Positions 41,427 to 52,903 of a DNA stretch of 64,000 nucleotides are shown in pieces (the first letter of the stretch is position 1; each line of letters starts with the position of its first letter). The position numbers and the translations under genes are program-made. Source of the stretch: Eunapius fragilis (Eukaryota > Porifera > Demospongiae > Spongillida > Spongillidae); contig OY811974.1 of assembly GCA_963681505.1 (NCBI GenBank), positions 12,608,144 to 12,672,143 on the forward strand, in the 5' to 3' direction. Under the pieces are notes generated by a model. It was given only the letters and a program-made list of their open reading frames with translations. It did not search any database and had not been told where the DNA came from.

Positions 41427-44121
41427 CGCGTAATCAAAAGAAGAAATCTAAGCAACGAGCGGAAAACCTCCAAAAGCAAGACGAGAACAAAGCTAAAGCC
41501 GAGCGCTCTACAAGGCCAATCCAGAAAAAAAGAAGGCCTCTGTACGCGACAGTTACAAGGCCGATCCCGAAAAGAAGAAGGCCTCTGTACGCGACAGCTA
41601 CAAGGCCGATCCCGAAAAAAAGAAGGTCTCTGCATGCGACAGCTACAAGGTAGGTACTTGAACATTTTTTTCAAATCGCATCAAATGCGGCGATTTTTAT
41701 ATCAAATGAAAGAGGAAAAAATGCGCATTAAAATAATGCCTTGTTTGTATTTATTGGTGCAGTATTTCAGAAGTTGCGGCATTTCAAACACTCATTTTTG
41801 GATGTACGCGGCATGATGCGAGAGGGAAGAAAAAATTGTGACGGTTTGACTTTTTTGTGCTACAGTTGTTGGAAAACAAATAGTTAATACGCCAAACATT
41901 ACTACCATATTGGATACACATTTCTAATTACTAAGATGTAGCAGGTTCATTGATCTGTAGATCACCAGTAATATAGTCCACTACAAATTCAATTAATGTC
42001 TTCTCCTTCTTCCTCCGTTTCATCGTATTTCCAATAGGTAACCGTAACTTTAGGTGTTGTTGACTTTTTTTGAGTACTTTACATTGATAACATGACCTTT
42101 ATACATTACATTCTACTGGTTAACAAACCACAAGTGTTCACAGTATAGAGTCCATTTACCGTGCAAGGATTGGCTAGTACTTCCGAAATAGTATTCGTCT
42201 GGTCATCAGTTAGGTCTGAAAACTCTACAGACAATTCGGATTTGCCCTCTGCAACACTAATTAATTTCTTTTGTAGTGTTTTTCGGAATCTGCTATCTTT
42301 TTTCTGATTTTTTTCAATGAGCCTTTCATCTTGCAGCTTGGCAACATACTCTTCATGTGATCGGCAAAGGGCTTAACTTTTCTACCTTGTTTTATACAAA
42401 ATTTTACAATATTGTCTTGCTCATCTTCAGTTTTTTTTTTAATACCAATCAATCAAGTAGAGCTCCATTTCACCCAGACTGGGGTCGGTACCCTCGTTTG
42501 AGGTGAGAGAGCTCTTGGAACCAGAGGCCGTCTCATTGTTGGAGAGGGGGTGCCTGATGTGGGAGATGTGGCTGTGCTGGGAGCCCCCATGGGGGGAGTT
42601 GCAGACCCTCTTGTAGCTGCTGATCCTGTTCTGGGGGCAGAGGGAAGAGGGAAAGGGGGGGGGGGGGGGGGGGGGGGCACACCGACATCTAATCCCTCCT
42701 GACTGACCTGGAACCGCTTTATGAACTTTGACCTCTTTGCTGCCTCTTTGTGGGAATCTAAAGTTACCCCATGTTTACCTAGAATTAGAGATCCTGAAGA
42801 GGCTTGTAACTACGTGCCAGTACCGTTAGATGCAGCTATAACGTTTGAATGATAAAGTATCACTATTCAGCTTTAAATTTTTTCAATTTCCTTTTTCACC
42901 ACTCTGAAAATATGTACTAGGTCACACTGAATATGTTTCATTGATTTTTTAACCCCTCAAAACCCCCTGTACATACCCCGCCCCCTTGATGTTCCCGCAT
43001 GTGTCATGAATGGTTTTAAAAATAGAAGATTGCATATGCAGAAACAAGGTCAAGGTTTTCACTGATGTCACTCTTTAAATCATCAATACACTTCTCCAAA
43101 TCAGCTAAGTCTTCATCCTAATATGAAATACAATTTAAAATGCAATTTGGTAACCAAATCTTTAACCTATTCCATCTATTTCTCAGGTGCACTATATGGG
43201 TCTGGGGACCAGACCACCCATAAAACAAGCCTTGCGCATCATCCAGGAGTTACGAAAATTTAAGGACTTGACTTCTAGTGCTCAAGCTACATGTAACTGA
43301 ACTCTAAATTCCTGCCTCTCAAAGGATTAGGTGCTTTTTAATTAGAATCGCTTGACACAGAACCTTGGTGGTTGAAAGAACGATGCTGTGTTTTGTTAAA
43401 ACATAAATTCAAATGGAGAAAACACTTCTTAAAGCATATTGGTGTTTTCAGATAATATGGGTGCACCCGACGCCAGTATCAAACGAATAGACACTTCACA
43501 CATCCCATCGTATGACCCCTTGCGCATCAACCGAAGTTGATACAATTTTAAAGACAGCTAGATAATGACCCTTCCTAAGTGGTGAAAACGTATTTTTCCC
43601 TGCCTCTTAACATATGAAGAAAATGTTCAACTTATAAAAAGTACCTATTTTTCAATGCGCGAAGGTAACTAGATGAGTAAATTACGATCTGTTCCAACAG
43701 TATCAATTCATGGTACACTTACTCAACTATTATAGGAACACAGCAGAGTTCAAAATTGCAGTTAAACCAACACAAACGAGCTACCTTTTTCGCACGGTGC
43801 ACACTTTCAATAGACAAATCCAGTCACAATTTTCATCGCATTATTAGATCATCATTTTTTGGTACGCGTACGTTAAATGTTCAAGTACCTATACAAGGCC
43901 GATCCCGAAAAGAAGAAGGCCTTTGCACGCGACAGCTACAAGGCCGGTCCCGAAAAGAAGGCTCCGTACGCGAGAGCTACAAGGCCGATATTGAATATAA
44001 GCGATCTGCTAAAAGGCGGCGATATGAAGAGGACCTCGAGGAGAACCGTGCTGCTAAAAGGCGGCGATATGAAGAGGACCTCGAGGAGAACCGTGCTTCT
44101 AAAAGGCGGCGATATGAATAG
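41427..44121 (+). pseudogene. Helitron ORF1 copy split by a transposon
   Basis: 5' part 41427-41650 ('MPSRNQKKKSKQRAENLQKQ', then a frameshift) and 3' part 43892-44121 ('YKADPEKKKAFARDSYKA' in one frame, 'RRRYEEDLEENRA' in another, ending at a TAG). The gap is exactly the 2,241-bp element 41651-43891. Removing it and one copy of the 7-bp duplication restores contiguity with the other ORF1 copies, but other frameshifts remain. Confidence 0.8.
41651..43891. mobile_element. 2.2-kb TIR transposon inside ORF1, 7-bp target duplication
   Basis: Ends 'TAGGTACTTGAACATTT' and 'AAATGTTCAAGTACCTA' are inverted; 'TACAAGG' flanks both sides (41644-41650, 43892-43898), and the other ORF1 copies have a single TACAAGG there. 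Terminal sequence and duplication size (7, perhaps 8 with one change) suggest the hAT superfamily. Inside, the minus strand has a proline-rich piece (42680-42453) and a Lys-rich piece (42452-42261), neither recognised; no DDE motif seen. It includes a G23 tract at 42655-42677. Confidence 0.82.
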
Positions 44122-44347
44122 GACCTCGCTAAAAGGCAGAAATACGAGGACAATTCAGCTGCCATTAAAGCATCTGAAAGGAGTCGGTATTGGAATGACC
44201 CCGCTGTCCGATTAGCTAAAAGTGCTGCCGAGAGGACGCGGTACCGCAGGGGTCACGGAACTACCACTACCCCCCAAAGGTACGTTATGGCATGTTGTAT
44301 TAACATTAAAAAGCTGTGCATGTAACATTTGTACAGCATAGTCGGGC

Positions 44348-44405
44348 GGCCCTACTACCGCGTTTGGTCACCCTACTACCTGACCAAACGCGGTAGTAGG
44401 GCCCG
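44348..44405. repeat. Palindromic block in plus-orientation unit
   Basis: 'ccctactaccgcgtttggtc' and its inverse separated by a few bases: a near-perfect hairpin. Same family as 40140 and 59405. Confidence 0.8.
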
Positions 44406-44497
44406 CAGGGCTCTGTACAAAACCATTCACTTCACATGTAAAGCATGCATGGTGACTCAACTGTGTGTACATACATGTCTATTGTTTTAATCTGATA

Positions 44498-44904
44498 TCT
44501 GAACCTGCGGCAGCAGGTTCAATATAGGATTGATTGAGGGTTGATGAATGTCATTAATAAAACTTCACTAGCGTCTGGAGGGACAACGGAGAAACGGATC
44601 GCTTATCTCTTTATTGCGATAGAATGAGGGTACAACGACCTACAGTTCTACGTTGGTACCGTGTCATAAAACGGTGTGGTTATAGAGAAACAAACAATTT
44701 CCTGTTTCTCGTGCCCAGTCCTAAAATAATTCTCCATCGTCGTCGTCGTCGTCGTCGTCGTCTTCTTAGGAAGGTATAACTCGAGCTAGGAACGGTTTAG
44801 AAGGACGGGAATAGTACCAATCGCTTCGAAATTTACCGGCACGTTATCCATACATGTCATATAGACACATATCAACTTCTATTTAATAATGTATGTAATA
44901 GATA
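44498..44904 (+). mobile_element. Helitron-like 5' segment, first of a tandem pair
   Basis: Starts A|'TCTGAACCTGCGGCAGCAGG' and is truncated at 44904, where a second copy of the same start begins. Carries the CGT run (44737-44762). Confidence 0.75.
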
Positions 44905-45426
44905 TCTGAACCTGCGGCAGCAGGTTCAATATAGGATTGATTGAGGGTTGATGAATGTCATTAATAAAACTTAACTAGCGTCTGGAGGGACAACGGAGAA
45001 ACGGATCGCTTATCTCTTTATCGCGGCGGAATGAGAGCACAACGATCTACAGTTCTACGTTTGTTCCGTGTCATAAAACGGTGTGGTTATAGAGAAACAA
45101 ACAATTTCCTGTTTCTCGTGCCCAGTCCAAAAATAATTCTCCATCGTCGTCGTCGTCTTCTTCTTCTTAGGAAGGTATAAGTTCCCGTATAACTCGAGCT
45201 AGGAACGGTTTAGAAGGACGGGAATAGTACCAATCGCTTCGAAATTTACCGGCACGTTATCCTTACATGTCATAAAGACACATATCAAGTTCTATTTAAT
45301 AATGTATGTAATAGATATTTATTAATAATTTTAGGCAGTATATATACTCTAACCTGCACTAAAAATATCTGGTGTTCCTATCGCAGTTTAGTTGTTGCTT
45401 TGGCTAGTGAAGTTGTTTTTCTAAAA

Positions 45427-46311
45427 ATGCCTTCGCGTAATCAAAAGAAGAGATCTAAGCAACGAGCGGAATACCTCCAAAAGCAAGACGAGAACAAAGC
45501 TAAAGCCCAAGCGCTCTACAAGGCCGATCCCGAAAAGAAGAAGGCCTCTGTACGCGACAGCTACAAGGCCGATCCCGAAAAGAAGAAGGCCTCTGTACGC
45601 GACAGCTACAAGGCCGATCCCGAAAAGAAGAAGGCCTCTGTACGCGACAGCTACAAGGCCGATCCCGAAAAGAAGAAGGCCTCTGTACGCGACAGCTAGA
45701 AGGCCGATCCCGAAAAGAAGAAGGCCTCTGTACGCGACAGCTACAAGGCCGATCCCGAAAAGAAGAAGGCCTCTGTACGCGACAGCTACAAGGTCGATCC
45801 CGAAAAGAAGAAGGCCTCTGTACGCGACAGCTACAACGCAGATATTGAATCTAAGCGATCTGCTAAAAGGTGGCGATATGAAGAGGACCTCGAGGAGAAC
45901 CGTGCTGCTAAAAGGCGGCTATATGAAGAGGACCTCGAGGAGAACCGTGCTGCTAAAAGGCGGCGATATGAAGAGAACCTCGAGGAGAACCGTGCTGCTA
46001 AAAGGCGGCGATATGAAGAGGACCTCGAGGAGAACCGTGCTGCTAAAAGGCGGCGATATGAAGAGGACCTCGAGGAGAACCATGCTGCTAAAAGGCGGCG
46101 ATATGAAGAGGACCTCGAGGGAAACCGCGCTGCTAACAGGCAGAAATACGAGGACAATTCAGCTGCCATTAAAGCATCTAAAAGGAGTCGGTATTGGAAT
46201 GACCCCGCTGTCCGATTGGCTAAATGTGCTTCCGAGAGGACGCGGCACCGCAGGGGTCACAGCATGCACTACCACTACCACCCAATGGTATGTTATGGCA
46301 TGTTGTATTAA
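45427..46311 (+). pseudogene. Helitron ORF1, longest copy, one in-frame nonsense codon
   Basis: Starts ATG 45427. Eight repeats of 'YKADPEKKKASVRDS' (one with V for A) are followed by seven 'RRRYEEDLEENRAAK' units. The Tyr codon of one repeat is TAG at 45697-45699 instead of TAC; downstream the frame stays open to TAA 46309. The ADPEKKK repeats have expanded (1 copy in the unit at 40247). Confidence 0.85.
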
Positions 46312-46344
46312 CATTAAAAAGCTCTGCATGCAACATTTGTAGAG

Positions 46345-46420
46345 CATAGTCGGGCGGTGTTTGGTCGGGGTTGTCACCCTACTACCTGACCAAACGCGGT
46401 AGTAGGGCCCGCACAACTAT
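46345..46420. repeat. Palindromic block
   Basis: 'catagtcgggcgg' ... 'cccgcacaactatg' with internal 'tgaccaaacgcggtagtagg'. Same family as 40140 and 44348. Confidence 0.7.
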
Positions 46421-46662
46421 GTACAGCACGGATCTGCACAAAACCATTCACTTCACATGTAAAGCATGCAACTGTGTGTACAGTAGTATAGTGTCTTTTT
46501 AATCTGATGTATAAAAAGGCTTCCTTATTTGAAGGCTTCCTTATCTGTCTAGCCATGTACATGTGTTGCAACTGTATGAATATAATTGCAGTTGCAAGGG
46601 CTAAGAACTATAGGTGAAATAAAAATAACTGCAACCGTATCCTTCTCCCATATAGCTACTGC

Positions 46663-46863
46663 TTGTATGAACCCAAATCTCATGCACTAATGGAGCTTCT
46701 AAGTGAAGTAAATGATGCCTTTTGTAAGTCTCATCCATTGCTAGCTCAAAAGGTTGTTACTAGATCTGCCCATGCAGCAGTAAGTAAGATTGGGGCAGAG
46801 GCATTGGTTTCTAAAGCACATGTATCAATTCATGATACATGCAAAAGTGTGGTATTCACCTAA
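46663..46863 (+). pseudogene. Helitron ORF2 remnant
   Basis: 'MYEPKSHAL' then 'LLSEVNDAFCKSHPLLAQKV' and 'IGAEALVSKA' match the start of 39097-39894, with an internal 16-codon-scale deletion and truncation after about 60 residues. Confidence 0.8.
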
Positions 46864-46987
46864 CTTAAGCCAATCTCATGTACATTTCATGTGCTTTGTC
46901 CATTGTACACACCACCAGCACTAGCAGCAGACTTTCTTGCCACCACATGCCGCCAATAGTCTTGTACTTTTGCAAATCAACTTGTTA

Positions 46988-47164
46988 CAAGGGCGTAGAC
47001 AAGGGGGGGGCAGGGGGGGCTTAAGCCCCCCCAGTTTTTTGGGCAGTTTTTTAATAACTAGCAAACTTAATTAATAAACCAACCGGATGTACTATAATTA
47101 GTTTGGATAACTTGGTTTATTAATAACTAGCCCCCCCAGTTTGAAAAACTTGTCTACGCCCTTG
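46988..47164. mobile_element. 177-bp MITE with 5-bp target duplication
   Basis: Ends 'CAAGGGCGTAGACAAG' and 'CTTGTCTACGCCCTTG' are exact inverses; 'TGTTA' flanks at 46983-46987 and 47165-47169. Inner arms contain 'ccccccagttt'. Confidence 0.85.
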
Positions 47165-47169
47165 TGTTA

Positions 47170-47528
47170 TAGCCACCATAAGGTACTTCTGCGTTCACAT
47201 TTATGTAAAATCAGACATTCTGCCCACACTCATAACGCTGCAGACCCTGTCCACAGATATTACTCACCTGAAAACATATCCTTATCAATCTACATGGTGC
47301 CATGTTATCCCAGATCTACATGCAGTCATGTAGTTCACTTCCTGAGTTCCCACACTATACTTCATGTAGGCTACACCTCCATGTTTAGATTGGAGCCTTT
47401 TCAAATCTGACCAATAAAATTTTAGCACATGCCGTTAATATGATGGAATTGGACCAATAGAAATATAGCACAGTCTGTACACGTGTTAAGGCTTTGCAGG
47501 TATAAAAGTCAGTCATGCACCCGCTGAA
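47170..47528 (+). other. Helitron unit, non-coding part upstream of the proline-rich tail
   Basis: Closely matches 48416-48740 ('ctgcccacactcataa', 'cacgtgttaaggctttgcag'). No coding sequence supported. Confidence 0.5.
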
Positions 47529-47890
47529 ATGTCATCCTCCGACTCCTCTCCCCTTCACCCCGCCACTCCTACCACCACCAGCAGCACTGCCCCCACCACC
47601 ACTACCAGCAGCGCTGCCCCCGCCGGCACCACCAGCGCTGCCCCCGCCGGCACCACCAGCGCTACCCCCGCCGGCACCACCAGCGCTGCCCCCGCCGGTG
47701 TTCCTGGCGGAACAACAAGCAGGGATAATCCCGCCACCACCACCACCAGCTGCGCTCCCGCCGGTACCACCGCCGCCTGTGCTCCCTCTCTGGCCTGCAT
47801 GGCCACTGCCACCCTGGCAGAATGCAGCATGGCGGGGAGGCCGGGAGGAGGACGTCCCCGCAGGAGACGAGGGCGCGGGCGAGGACAATT
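47529..47890 (+). pseudogene. Proline-rich/arginine-rich tail, second copy
   Basis: About four APPALPPP repeats, then 'WPAWPLPPWQNAAW' and 'RPRRRRGRGRGQ', spread over two frames. Plus-strand relative of 38641-39099. Confidence 0.65.
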
Positions 47891-48028
47891 AACAATAAAC
47901 ACTACTAATTCATATAATTATAATTATTATTATTAAGTTATTTGTTATTGCATTAAGAGATAAAGGGGATCGTCCAAATTATATATGCTCTTCCTACATT
48001 TCATCGACGGTGAAAAAAAACCTATGAA

Positions 48029-48314
48029 ACAAGTAAATAAAAACATTCTCTAAGGAGAGAGTTGTTGGTATATAGGATTGACCAATGGTGGTGTAAAAAG
48101 CACGGAAACAAGAGTGACAGAAATTTTAAAATTGAAATAGGCCTATATTTAGCACACAATATAACACACATGCCTGAGTAATGGGCTAAATATAGGCCTA
48201 TTTCAATTTTCCAGTAAAATTTCTGTCACTCTTGTTTCCGTGCTTTTTACACCACCATTGGTCAATCCTATATACCAACAACTCTCTCGTTAGAGAATGT
48301 TTTTATTTACTTGT
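48029..48314. mobile_element. Long palindromic MITE, member 2
   Basis: Same arms as 37570-37865, with a small deletion in the left arm. Confidence 0.85.
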
Positions 48315-49290
48315 ATAAAAAGGCTTCCTTATCCTTATCTTAAACTTGTCTAGTCATGTACATGTTGCAACTGTATGAATATATTTGCTATTGCAAGGGC
48401 TGAGAACTAGGTGAAATGAGAATTCTGCCCACACTCATAAGCTGCAGACCCTGTCCACATGCAGAAATTACTCACCTGAAAACATATCCTTATCAATCTA
48501 CATGGTGCCATGTTACCCCAGATCTATACATGCAGTCATGTAGTTCACTTTCTGAGTTCCCACACTATCCATCTTTATTGCATGTAGGCTACACCTCCAT
48601 GTTTAGATTGGAGCATTTTCAAATTTGACCAATAAAATTTTAGCACATGCCGTTAATATGATGGAATTGGGCCAATAGAATTATAGCACAGTCTGCACAC
48701 GTGTTAAGGCTTTGCAGGTATAAAAGTCAGTCATGCACTCGCTGAATTATAGTGCACTTTGCAAAAAGAGGTAAGAATTTAATAATACTGTAATATAATT
48801 GATTTCTGTCACTCTGGTATTATTAAATATTAAATTTGTGGAGTCACATGTAAACTTGCTTGAAAAAAGAATAAGGTAAAAAAATTTTTAATCATACTCT
48901 CTGTCTCTGTCACGTACATGTAGATGGCAGCTGAAGACCTGAGGGGATTTTTTTACCGAGGAGGGGTCGGAGGAGAAAGAGGATGACATACATCCTCCGA
49001 CTCCTCTCCCCTTCACCCCGCTGCCTCCAGAAGCCCCACCACTACCAGCAGCGCTACCCCCGCCGGCACCACCAGCGCTGCTCCCGCCGGTGCTCTGGTG
49101 GCACAACCAGCAGCGATACTCCCGCCACCACCACCACCAGCTGCGCTCCCGCCGGTACCACTGCCGCCTGTGCTCCCTCCCTGGCCTGCATGGCCACTGC
49201 CACCCTGGCTGAATGCAGCATGGCGGGGAGGCCGGGGAGGAGGACGTCCCCGGAGGAGACGAGGGCGCGGGCGAGGACAATTAATAATTA
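48315..49290 (+). mobile_element. Helitron-like unit, third copy, 3' part
   Basis: Repeats the region 47170-47890: the non-coding block, then (48950-49281) the acidic 'EEGSEEKEDDIHPPTPLPFT' and the R-rich end. ORF1 and ORF2 are absent and the proline part is frameshifted. Confidence 0.6.
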
Positions 49291-49499
49291 ACACAACTCA
49301 TTCATATAATAATATATATATATATTTGCCATTATGATGGTAATAATAAAGTTACAAGAGAATACATGAAAGGAATAAATGCACATACAGAACTACATTA
49401 TTATATAAACTAACATATATGGCTAACAACAACACAACCTAACATATACAATGTACTGGCACACTAACACACTCGATCACTCGCAAAAAAAAAATAACA

Positions 49500-50193
49500 T
49501 GCCAGCTCTTGGCTTTCAGTTGTCCCCTCGGTGGGTTTGGGCTTGCATCTTGATCCAGCCGAGTACCAAATTGCAGTGTTGTGGTGGCTAGGTATGAACT
49601 CTTCTATTCAATCAGTGTGCCCATTCTGCCCCGATATCACTTTGGATCCTCTCGGACATCATGCGGTATCATGCAGACATGGTGGGGACGTTGTCATCAG
49701 ACACAATCGCCTGCGAAACATCTTTGCAGAGTTTTGTCGTCGTGCTCACCTATCGGTAAGAGTGGAGGTTGGTCAAGGCCTTTCAAGAGTCCAGAGTAAC
49801 TCCCGTCCAGCTGATGTGCTAGTCGATGCATGGGAAAGGGCGAAGCCAGCAGCCTTCGATGTTACTGTTACCTCCCCACTCACTCCTGCCACTTTGCATG
49901 ACGCGTGTAATTCAGCAGGTGTTGCAGCTCACAAAGCAGAGTGCCGAAAGCACTCTTCCAATGACCCGAAGTGTCAGGAGCTAGGGTGGGTATGCGTTCC
50001 TCTGGCAGTGGAATCGTATGGGAACTGGGGTAAAGAGGCCCAGAACACCTTCGCTAGACTAGCTTCCATCCTCTCAATCTCCCTGCACTGCCCCAAGGCA
50101 AAGGTCCTGACAGAGATTTATGGGCGGTTGAATACTTCATTAGTGAGGTCAGTAGCTAGGGCAATCCTGTCTAGAAGATGCGTTCCAGGTTAA
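49500..50193 (+). pseudogene. RLE-type LINE 3' half, 5'-truncated, longest open plus-strand copy
   Basis: About 220 residues stay open. Order: 'LHLDPAEYQIAVLWWLG', a CCHC zinc knuckle 'CPFCPDITLDPLGHHAVSC', 'RHNRLRNIFAEFCRRAHLSV', a restriction-like endonuclease core with 'RPADVLV' and 'AAFDVTVTSP', and the terminal 'LNTSLVRSVARAILSR'. A CCHC knuckle followed by an RxPD...D core after the RT is the arrangement of R2/NeSL-type LINEs. The RT is missing. Confidence 0.8.
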
Positions 50194-50432
50194 AGAGTGT
50201 AGCTTTAGAGTGGAACTGTACATACAGTACATACTTAGTTTATATGTAGTCTAATGATATGTAATAACTATTACTGCTAATGTGCATTATTTCTATTCAT
50301 GTAAAAAAAATAAAAAAAATAATAATTATTATTATTTTTTTTTTTTTTTTTTTTTTTACAATTATAAATTATTATTATTAGGAATACAGAGAATAAAAGC
50401 ACTATTACACACAAAAAACACCTATAGATGTT

Positions 50433-50960
50433 CTAAACTACATAGCTTCTACCTAGAATGGATCTAGCCACTGAACGCACCAGGGACATATTAAGGCGGC
50501 TGTAGATGGTGTGGAGGGCCCAAGACTTTGAAGTTCCTTGGTGCATCCCGAGTGCAGAAGCGAGGCGGGAAAAGACACCCTGAGCTTCCATGCCCCAGTT
50601 ACCAAAGGTCTCCACTGCTAGGGGGATGCAGGCCCAGCCCAGCTCCTGGCACTTAGCATCATTTGCAGTGTGTTTCCTGCATTCTGCAGCATAGGCTGCT
50701 GCCCCAGCAGTGGAACTGGCGTCTCTCAAGGTGGCAGGGGTGAGGGGAGATGTTACAGTGATGTCCAGGGCAGCAGGAGATCCTCTGTCCCAGCCCTGAA
50801 CCAGGACATCCGCTGGGCGAGTGTTAGAGTGGTCACTAGAGAGCCCATACCCAGCTTCCACTCTTACTGAGAGGTGGGCTTGGCGACAGAAGTCAGCAAC
50901 GATGTCACGAAGGTGGTTGTGTCTGATCACCACATCTCCCCCATGCCTGCAAGAATTTAT
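50433..50960 (-). pseudogene. RLE-type LINE 3' part, 5'-truncated
   Basis: Open for 166 residues: 'RHNHLRDIVADFCRQAHLSV', 'RPADVLVQGWDRGSPAALDI', 'YSRLNMSLVRSVARSIL'. Its truncation lies inside the zinc knuckle and abuts an ATT-rich run; the 3' side has a T18 tract at 50336-50358. Confidence 0.8.
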
Positions 50961-50991
50961 TATTATTATTATTATTTTTATTTTTTTAAAT

Positions 50992-51022
<31 letters not shown>

Positions 51023-51156
51023 TTTTCAATAATAATAATTATTATTATTACAGCGTTATATACATGAAATACATGAAACAAGACAATACACGAATGGAAT
51101 AAATGCTCGTACAGAATTATTATTAATATTGTCACTAATTTATTCTATGAATATAC

Positions 51157-52470
51157 CTACACTAGAGCTCGACCCAAGATGGCCCTGGCAATAGACCTGA
51201 CGAGAGACATATTTACATGGCTATATATCTCCAACAGAAGGCCTGATTTATGGCTGGTCTGACCAAAGGCAAGTAGAGATGCGAGACGGTTAAAAACTTC
51301 ACGTGCCTCCTTCCCCCAATTGCCATACGTCTCCACTGCAAGGGGAATGCACAACCACCCCAAATCCTGACACTTAGCATCATTGGTTGTGTGTTTCCTG
51401 GCTTCAGCAACACGACCAGCTGCTCCCTCATAGAAACTGGATATGCTTAGGATGGCAGGGGTAAGGGGTGAGGTGACGGTGACATCAAAAGCAGCAGGGT
51501 GGCCTCTGTCCCAACTCTGAACAAGGATGTCTGCTGGGCGAGAGTTGATGTTCTCCCTGCTCAATCCATAACTGACCTCTACCTTCACAGAAAGGTGAGC
51601 CCGACGACAGAATCCTGCCAGGATGTCTCGCAGGAGGTTGTGCCGAGTAACCACGAAACCTCCATGCCTACAAGAAACTGCATGATGTCCTAGGGGGTCA
51701 AGGACCGTGTCCGGGCAAAAAGGGCAACAGGAACCTCCTGCTGTGTTCAGACCAAGCCACCATCTGAGGGCCATCTGACATTCTGCTGAATCCAAATGCA
51801 AGTTCAGACCTGGGGAGGGAATAGTAGATATCCAAGAACCTGCAAAGGGGGCTGAAACTGAAAGGAGACGTGCCTTATTAACTTGGAAGGAGGAGGATAG
51901 TAAGGATTGAAAAGCGAGCCCATCTACCTTCTTAGACAAGCTACTTTGAGATGGAGGAGAAGCAAGTATCGCCTCAATTGTGACAGCATCCTGGGGAGAC
52001 ACCTGAGAGTTGAAAACTGTAACTGCCTGCTGCAAGTGAGCGTTATCAAGATTACCAAACCCTGAAGCAGCCAAAGAGGAGATGAAAGCTGCAGGGGAGT
52101 GCCCTGATAACGAACGAAGACCAAAACCTCCCATACTGGGACTGAGTTGAGCCTGTGTCCAATTGGGATCGGGGATGTCTACAGCTAGACATGAGGAGAG
52201 GCAAGAACGAACCTCGTCATCACAAAACTTCAAGGAATCTGAACAGAGGCTTGGGGGAGTGGTGCGTGACAGATGAACATGCTTGCAAAAACTTGCACAC
52301 AAGCGTAGAAGTGAGAAAGCCACGTGAAGATCAATTTCAGCAACTTCCGTTATAGCCTTGAGTAAAACCTTAGAGTGGAGATTTCTCTCCGCGATAAACC
52401 TGGAAACATGAATGAGATCTCCCAAAAGGGACCCCAAAATAACCATATTAGGATGGGGAGAAAACTTCAC
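51157..52470 (-). pseudogene. RLE-type LINE, 437-residue C-terminal half
   Basis: The best-preserved member here. Residues 1-130 are the post-RT thumb-like part ('LSPSMGGFGLRSLSGHSPAA'), followed by a linker, the CCHC knuckle 'CPFCPDTVLDPLGHHAVSC' near residue 255, the endonuclease core 'RPADILV' and 'AAFDVTVTSPL', and the end 'VNMSLVRSIARAILGR'. The full frame is open, but the RT core upstream of 52470 is absent, so the copy is 5'-truncated, as usual for LINEs. Confidence 0.85.
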
Positions 52471-52607
52471 TATTATTATTATTATTATTAAAGTTATTTG
52501 TTATTGCATTAAGAGATAAAGGGTTGGATCGTCCAAATTCTATATGCTCTTCCTACATTTCATTGTCTACTATACTGCTATGACAGGGTGAAAAAAAAAC
52601 CTATGAA

Positions 52608-52903
52608 ACAAGTAAATAAAAACATTCTCTAACGAGAGAGTTGTAGGTATATAGGATTGACCAATGGTGGTGTAAAAAGCACGGAAACAAGAGTGACAGA
52701 AATTTTACTGGAAAATTGAAAAAGGCCTATATTTAGCACACTCACATTATAACAGTGCATGTCTGAGTAATGGGCTTAATATAGGCCTATTTCAATTTTC
52801 CAGTAAAATTTCTGTCACTCTTGTTTCCGTGCTTTTTACACCACCATTGGTCAATCCTATATTCCTACAACTCTCTCGTTAGAGAATGTTTTTATTTACT
52901 TGT
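52608..52903. mobile_element. Long palindromic MITE, member 3
   Basis: Same arms and same left flank as members 1 and 2. Confidence 0.85.

Larger units (their letters stand above)
44905..46660 (+). mobile_element. Helitron-like unit, plus orientation (5' half)
   Basis: Second tandem start 'TCTGAACCTGCGGCAGCAGG' at 44905, leading through a promoter-like 'aggcagtatatatactctaacc' and a possible acceptor 'gttcctatcgcag' to ORF1 at 45427 and the palindromic block at 46345. It is the mirror of 41311-39900 and forms a large imperfect inverted repeat with it. Confidence 0.65.

Noticed and set aside
47532-47902. Gly-rich minus-strand ORFs over the proline-rich tail
   Set aside because: They are antisense of the GC-rich 24-bp repeat; the plus-strand frame is shared with the copies at 38641 and 48960.
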